DNA from: Flavobacteriales bacterium
GTDB lineage: Bacteria > Bacteroidota > Bacteroidia > Flavobacteriales > Flavobacteriaceae
Direction of reading: 5' to 3'
Assembly (NCBI GenBank): GCA_027066365.1
Contig: JAMONV010000054.1
Coordinates: forward strand, 17,493 to 81,492
DNA: 64,000 nucleotides
The position numbers and the translations under genes are program-made. This document shows, piece after piece, positions 63,950-64,000 of this stretch. The notes beneath the pieces were generated by a model that saw only the letters and a program-made list of their open reading frames with translations, made no database searches and was not told the origin of the DNA. Positions within the stretch are counted from its first letter, which is position 1; every line of letters begins with the position of its first letter.

Positions 63950-64000
63950 TTAACACACTATCAATATCATGCGTTTTTGGGCAAGCTCTACAGCTTTGGG
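63950..64000 (-). CDS. C-terminal end of an unidentified gene, partial at window edge
   Basis: On the minus strand the last 51 bases read PKAVELAQKRMILIVC and then stop, which has the composition of coding sequence. It is too short to identify and may be a chance frame. The gene, if real, runs beyond the window. Confidence 0.35.
   Translation of the reverse strand, partial: PKAVELAQKRMILIVC

Noticed and set aside
63970..64000. Plus-strand ATG at the window edge
   Set aside because: Frame too short to judge, and the minus-strand reading is more gene-like.
1..64000. CRISPR array, insertion sequence, rRNA, prophage or integrase
   Set aside because: No spaced direct repeats, transposase, rRNA or integrase sequence was found on reading the window.

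Overview
The window is an ordinary-looking, gene-dense chromosomal segment from a member of the Bacteroidota, most likely order Flavobacteriales. The evidence is the set of lineage-typical genes: gldF, gldG and gldI, a DUF5103 type IX secretion (T9SS) plug protein, a subtilase with a T9SS C-terminal sorting domain, an exosortase-F-associated membrane protein, an archaeal-type short ProS, a DnaJ with only two of four Cys motifs, and promoters of the TAnnTTTG type. Genus or species cannot be read from the sequence. I see no rRNA, CRISPR array, insertion sequence, integrase or phage gene. The genes have a consistent look and no island is obvious.

Layout. 1-3467: AT-rich repeats, a hotdog thioesterase, then dnaA overlapping a low-molecular-weight tyrosine phosphatase and an RsmI-like methyltransferase. 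3455-16498: a FadL-like porin, an odd Tyr/Trp-rich lipoprotein, proS, a secreted M14 peptidase plus T9SS subtilase pair, a phosphoesterase with the T9SS plug, DUF456, a coiled-coil protein, and the nrnA-gldI-PPIase cluster in which the last gene is a cyclophilin-FKBP fusion. 16638-23042: hydrolase, mtaB, putative porin, fused SpmA-SpmB, a DUF5009-type acyltransferase. 23215-28378: lysS, an HsdR-N-like protein, glycosyltransferase, pdxH, tpx, PAP2. 28378-34497: rpoN, ahcY, sfsA, gldG and gldF. 34664-37546: grpE-dnaJ with a sigma-54-type response regulator lacking a DNA-binding domain. 37608-44000: mnmD, exosortase-F-associated protein, TauE/SafE-like protein, sodA, punA, lpxK, BatA-domain protein. 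44101-45442: an unrecognised orphan gene with an unusual repeat-rich upstream region. 45443-53489: DedA-like protein, pssA, DUF4294, exonuclease, trigger factor, clpP-clpX-SprT-like, manC. 53535-64000: tRNA-Ser(CGA), sucC, a TonB-dependent receptor under a TPP riboswitch (thiamine uptake), small lipoprotein, DUF6702, a TPR-LuxR regulator, exonuclease III, and a DUF349 protein.

How the genes work together. Several genes serve the envelope and protein quality control: trigger factor, ClpP/ClpX, GrpE/DnaJ, two or three PPIase domains outside the cytoplasm, and gliding/T9SS parts (GldF, GldG, GldI, plug protein) with at least one T9SS cargo. Others cover replication start (DnaA), translation (ProS, LysS, tRNA-Ser, MtaB, MnmD), the methyl cycle (AhcY), oxidative defence (SodA, Tpx), and lipid/LPS synthesis (LpxK, PssA, ManC). 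I did not find an evidently new multi-gene system. The best leads are the orphan gene at 44101-45174 with its operator-like repeats, the Tyr/Trp-rich lipoprotein, the grpE-dnaJ-response regulator operon, the SprT-like protease coupled to clpX, and the repeat cluster beside dnaA.
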